6,291 bases of DNA from an uncultured Burkholderiales bacterium (lineage in GTDB: Bacteria; Pseudomonadota; Gammaproteobacteria; Burkholderiales; Burkholderiaceae_C): contig CAIYFE010000081.1 in assembly GCA_903925445.1 (NCBI GenBank), positions 1-6,291 on the forward strand, in the 5' to 3' direction. Numbering within the stretch: the stretch's first letter is position 1; every line of letters begins with the position of its first letter. Below the pieces are notes generated by a model. It was given only the letters and a program-made list of their open reading frames with translations, was not told where the DNA came from and made no database searches. Below are positions 5,357-6,291 of this stretch, in pieces. The position numbers and the translations under genes are program-made.

Positions 5357-6291
5357 TTAAAACGCTGCTTCGGGCATGTCTGCGCAGGTCATGTCGCGGG
5401 ACTCCACCACATTGAGCCAAGCGCCAATTTTGGGCAATTCAAAGTGGAAAAAGAACTGCGCCGCCTGCCGACGCCCAAGGTCTGCTGCACCTTGACCCGT
5501 GCTGGCGAGCGCCAATTCCAACCACATCCAAGCCAACACGGTGTGACCGAAAGCTTGCATGTAGGGCACAGCATTGGCCAAAGCTTGGGCAGGTTCGCCT
5601 GTGCTCCAAGCCTTTTGGGTCGCTTGCCCCACCCGTTGCAAGGCTTGCGCCAGTGCGTTGGCGTGGGCGGCCAATGCGTTGCCGTGGGACTGGGCGCGTG
5701 CAATCGTGGCGCTGATGCGCGCTGCCAAGAGCTGCAAGCCCTGCCCGTTTTCCATCAAAACTTTGCGCCCCAATAAATCCAAGGCTTGAATGCCGTGCGT
5801 GCCTTCGTGAATCATGTTGAGGCGGTTGTCGCGCCAATATTGCTCGACGGGGTAATCGCGGGTGTAACCGTAGCCACCGTGAATTTGAATGGCCAAGGAG
5901 TTGGCCTCCAAGCACCATTCGCTGGGCCAGCTCTTGGCAATTGGCGTGAGCACTTCGAGCAACAAGCGCGATTCATTGGCCGCTTCGGGACTGCCCGTGT
6001 GTTGCTCATCCACCAACCGCGCGCAGTACAAGGCCAGCGCCAAAGCGCCTTCGCCATAGGCTTTTTGTGCCAGCAGCATGCGCTTGATGTCGGTGTGTTC
6101 GATGATGCGCGATTGCGGCGATGCAGGGTCTTTGCCCACAGCCGTCATGGGGCGGCCTTGGGGACGATTTTTGGCGTACCCCAGCGAGGCGTAATAGCCA
6201 GCCAAACCCAGCATGGTGGCCGACAGGCCCACGCCAATGCGGGCTTCATTCATCATGTGGAACATGCAGCGCAAACCTTCACCGGGCTTGC
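5357..6291 (-). CDS. Acyl-CoA dehydrogenase with C-terminal extension (DmdC/FadE-like), 5' end outside window
   Basis: The frame is open to the window edge, reading KPGEGLRCMFHMMNEARIG at the right end. The true start is therefore beyond 6291, and the TTG at 6272-6274 is an internal Leu codon. About 310 residues of the C-terminal half are seen; full members have about 590-600. This FAD flavoenzyme makes the alpha,beta double bond in an acyl-CoA and passes electrons to electron transfer flavoprotein. Marks are MFHMMNEARIGVG, then IHGGYGYTRDYPVEQYWRDNR, then HEGTHGIQALDLLGRK, in which the Glu (codon 5804-5806) is the expected catalytic base of this subgroup. After it come about 130 further residues, rich in Ala and Gln, matching the C-terminal domain of the long acyl-CoA dehydrogenases such as the methylmercaptopropionyl-CoA dehydrogenase DmdC. 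A sulfur substrate is not implied. It is the first gene of the - strand cluster seen here; its promoter is not in the window. Confidence 0.93.
   Translation of the reverse strand, partial: KPGEGLRCMFHMMNEARIGVGLSATMLGLAGYYASLGYAKNRPQGRPMTAVGKDPASPQSRIIEHTDIKRMLLAQKAYGEGALALALYCARLVDEQHTGSPEAANESRLLLEVLTPIAKSWPSEWCLEANSLAIQIHGGYGYTRDYPVEQYWRDNRLNMIHEGTHGIQALDLLGRKVLMENGQGLQLLAARISATIARAQSHGNALAAHANALAQALQRVGQATQKAWSTGEPAQALANAVPYMQAFGHTVLAWMWLELALASTGQGAADLGRRQAAQFFFHFELPKIGAWLNVVESRDMTCADMPEAAF

Noticed and set aside
6272..6274. TTG as the start codon of the acyl-CoA dehydrogenase
   Set aside because: The frame continues upstream to the window edge with conserved sequence (KPGEG), so this Leu codon is internal and the gene is cut by the window.

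Overview
The window looks like chromosomal DNA of a Burkholderiales bacterium, probably Comamonadaceae (Limnohabitans, Rhodoferax or a similar genus). This is inferred from the moderate-to-high GC, the tightly packed operons, the protein types and the CAGGAGAC-type ribosome binding sites. No sequence search was possible. There are no RNA genes, mobile elements, CRISPR arrays or gene-free stretches over 300 bases. The window holds two gene groups that point at each other and meet at about 1995-2012.

Left group (+ strand, 1-1994): the last codons of a TRAP transporter large permease (DctM type), a complete periplasmic solute-binding protein (DctP), a strong intrinsic terminator hairpin, and then a shikimate/quinate dehydrogenase-like (AroE-family) enzyme. 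The AroE-like protein keeps the catalytic Lys/Asp pair. It has lost residues that normally hold the shikimate carboxylate, and it carries an Asp that suggests NAD rather than NADP. Its position suggests that it oxidises or reduces whatever the transporter imports. The terminator lies so close to its start codon that transcription must read through it.

Right group (- strand, 6291 down to 2013): five genes in one apparent operon. In transcription order they are a C-terminally extended acyl-CoA dehydrogenase (5' end outside the window), a PaaI-like hotdog thioesterase, a zinc-free MDR oxidoreductase of the CurA/prostaglandin-reductase family, a GST-like protein with an unusual C-terminal extension, and a short-chain dehydrogenase. 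Gaps are 13, 26 and 18 bases, and the last two genes overlap by 4 bases (ATGA). The set looks like a catabolic module for an acyl-CoA or enone-type compound, but the substrate cannot be read from the sequence.

Nothing here is clearly a new class of system. The most notable points are the altered substrate pocket of the AroE-like enzyme beside a TRAP transporter, the terminator that must be read through, and the beta-rich C-terminal extension of the GST-like protein.
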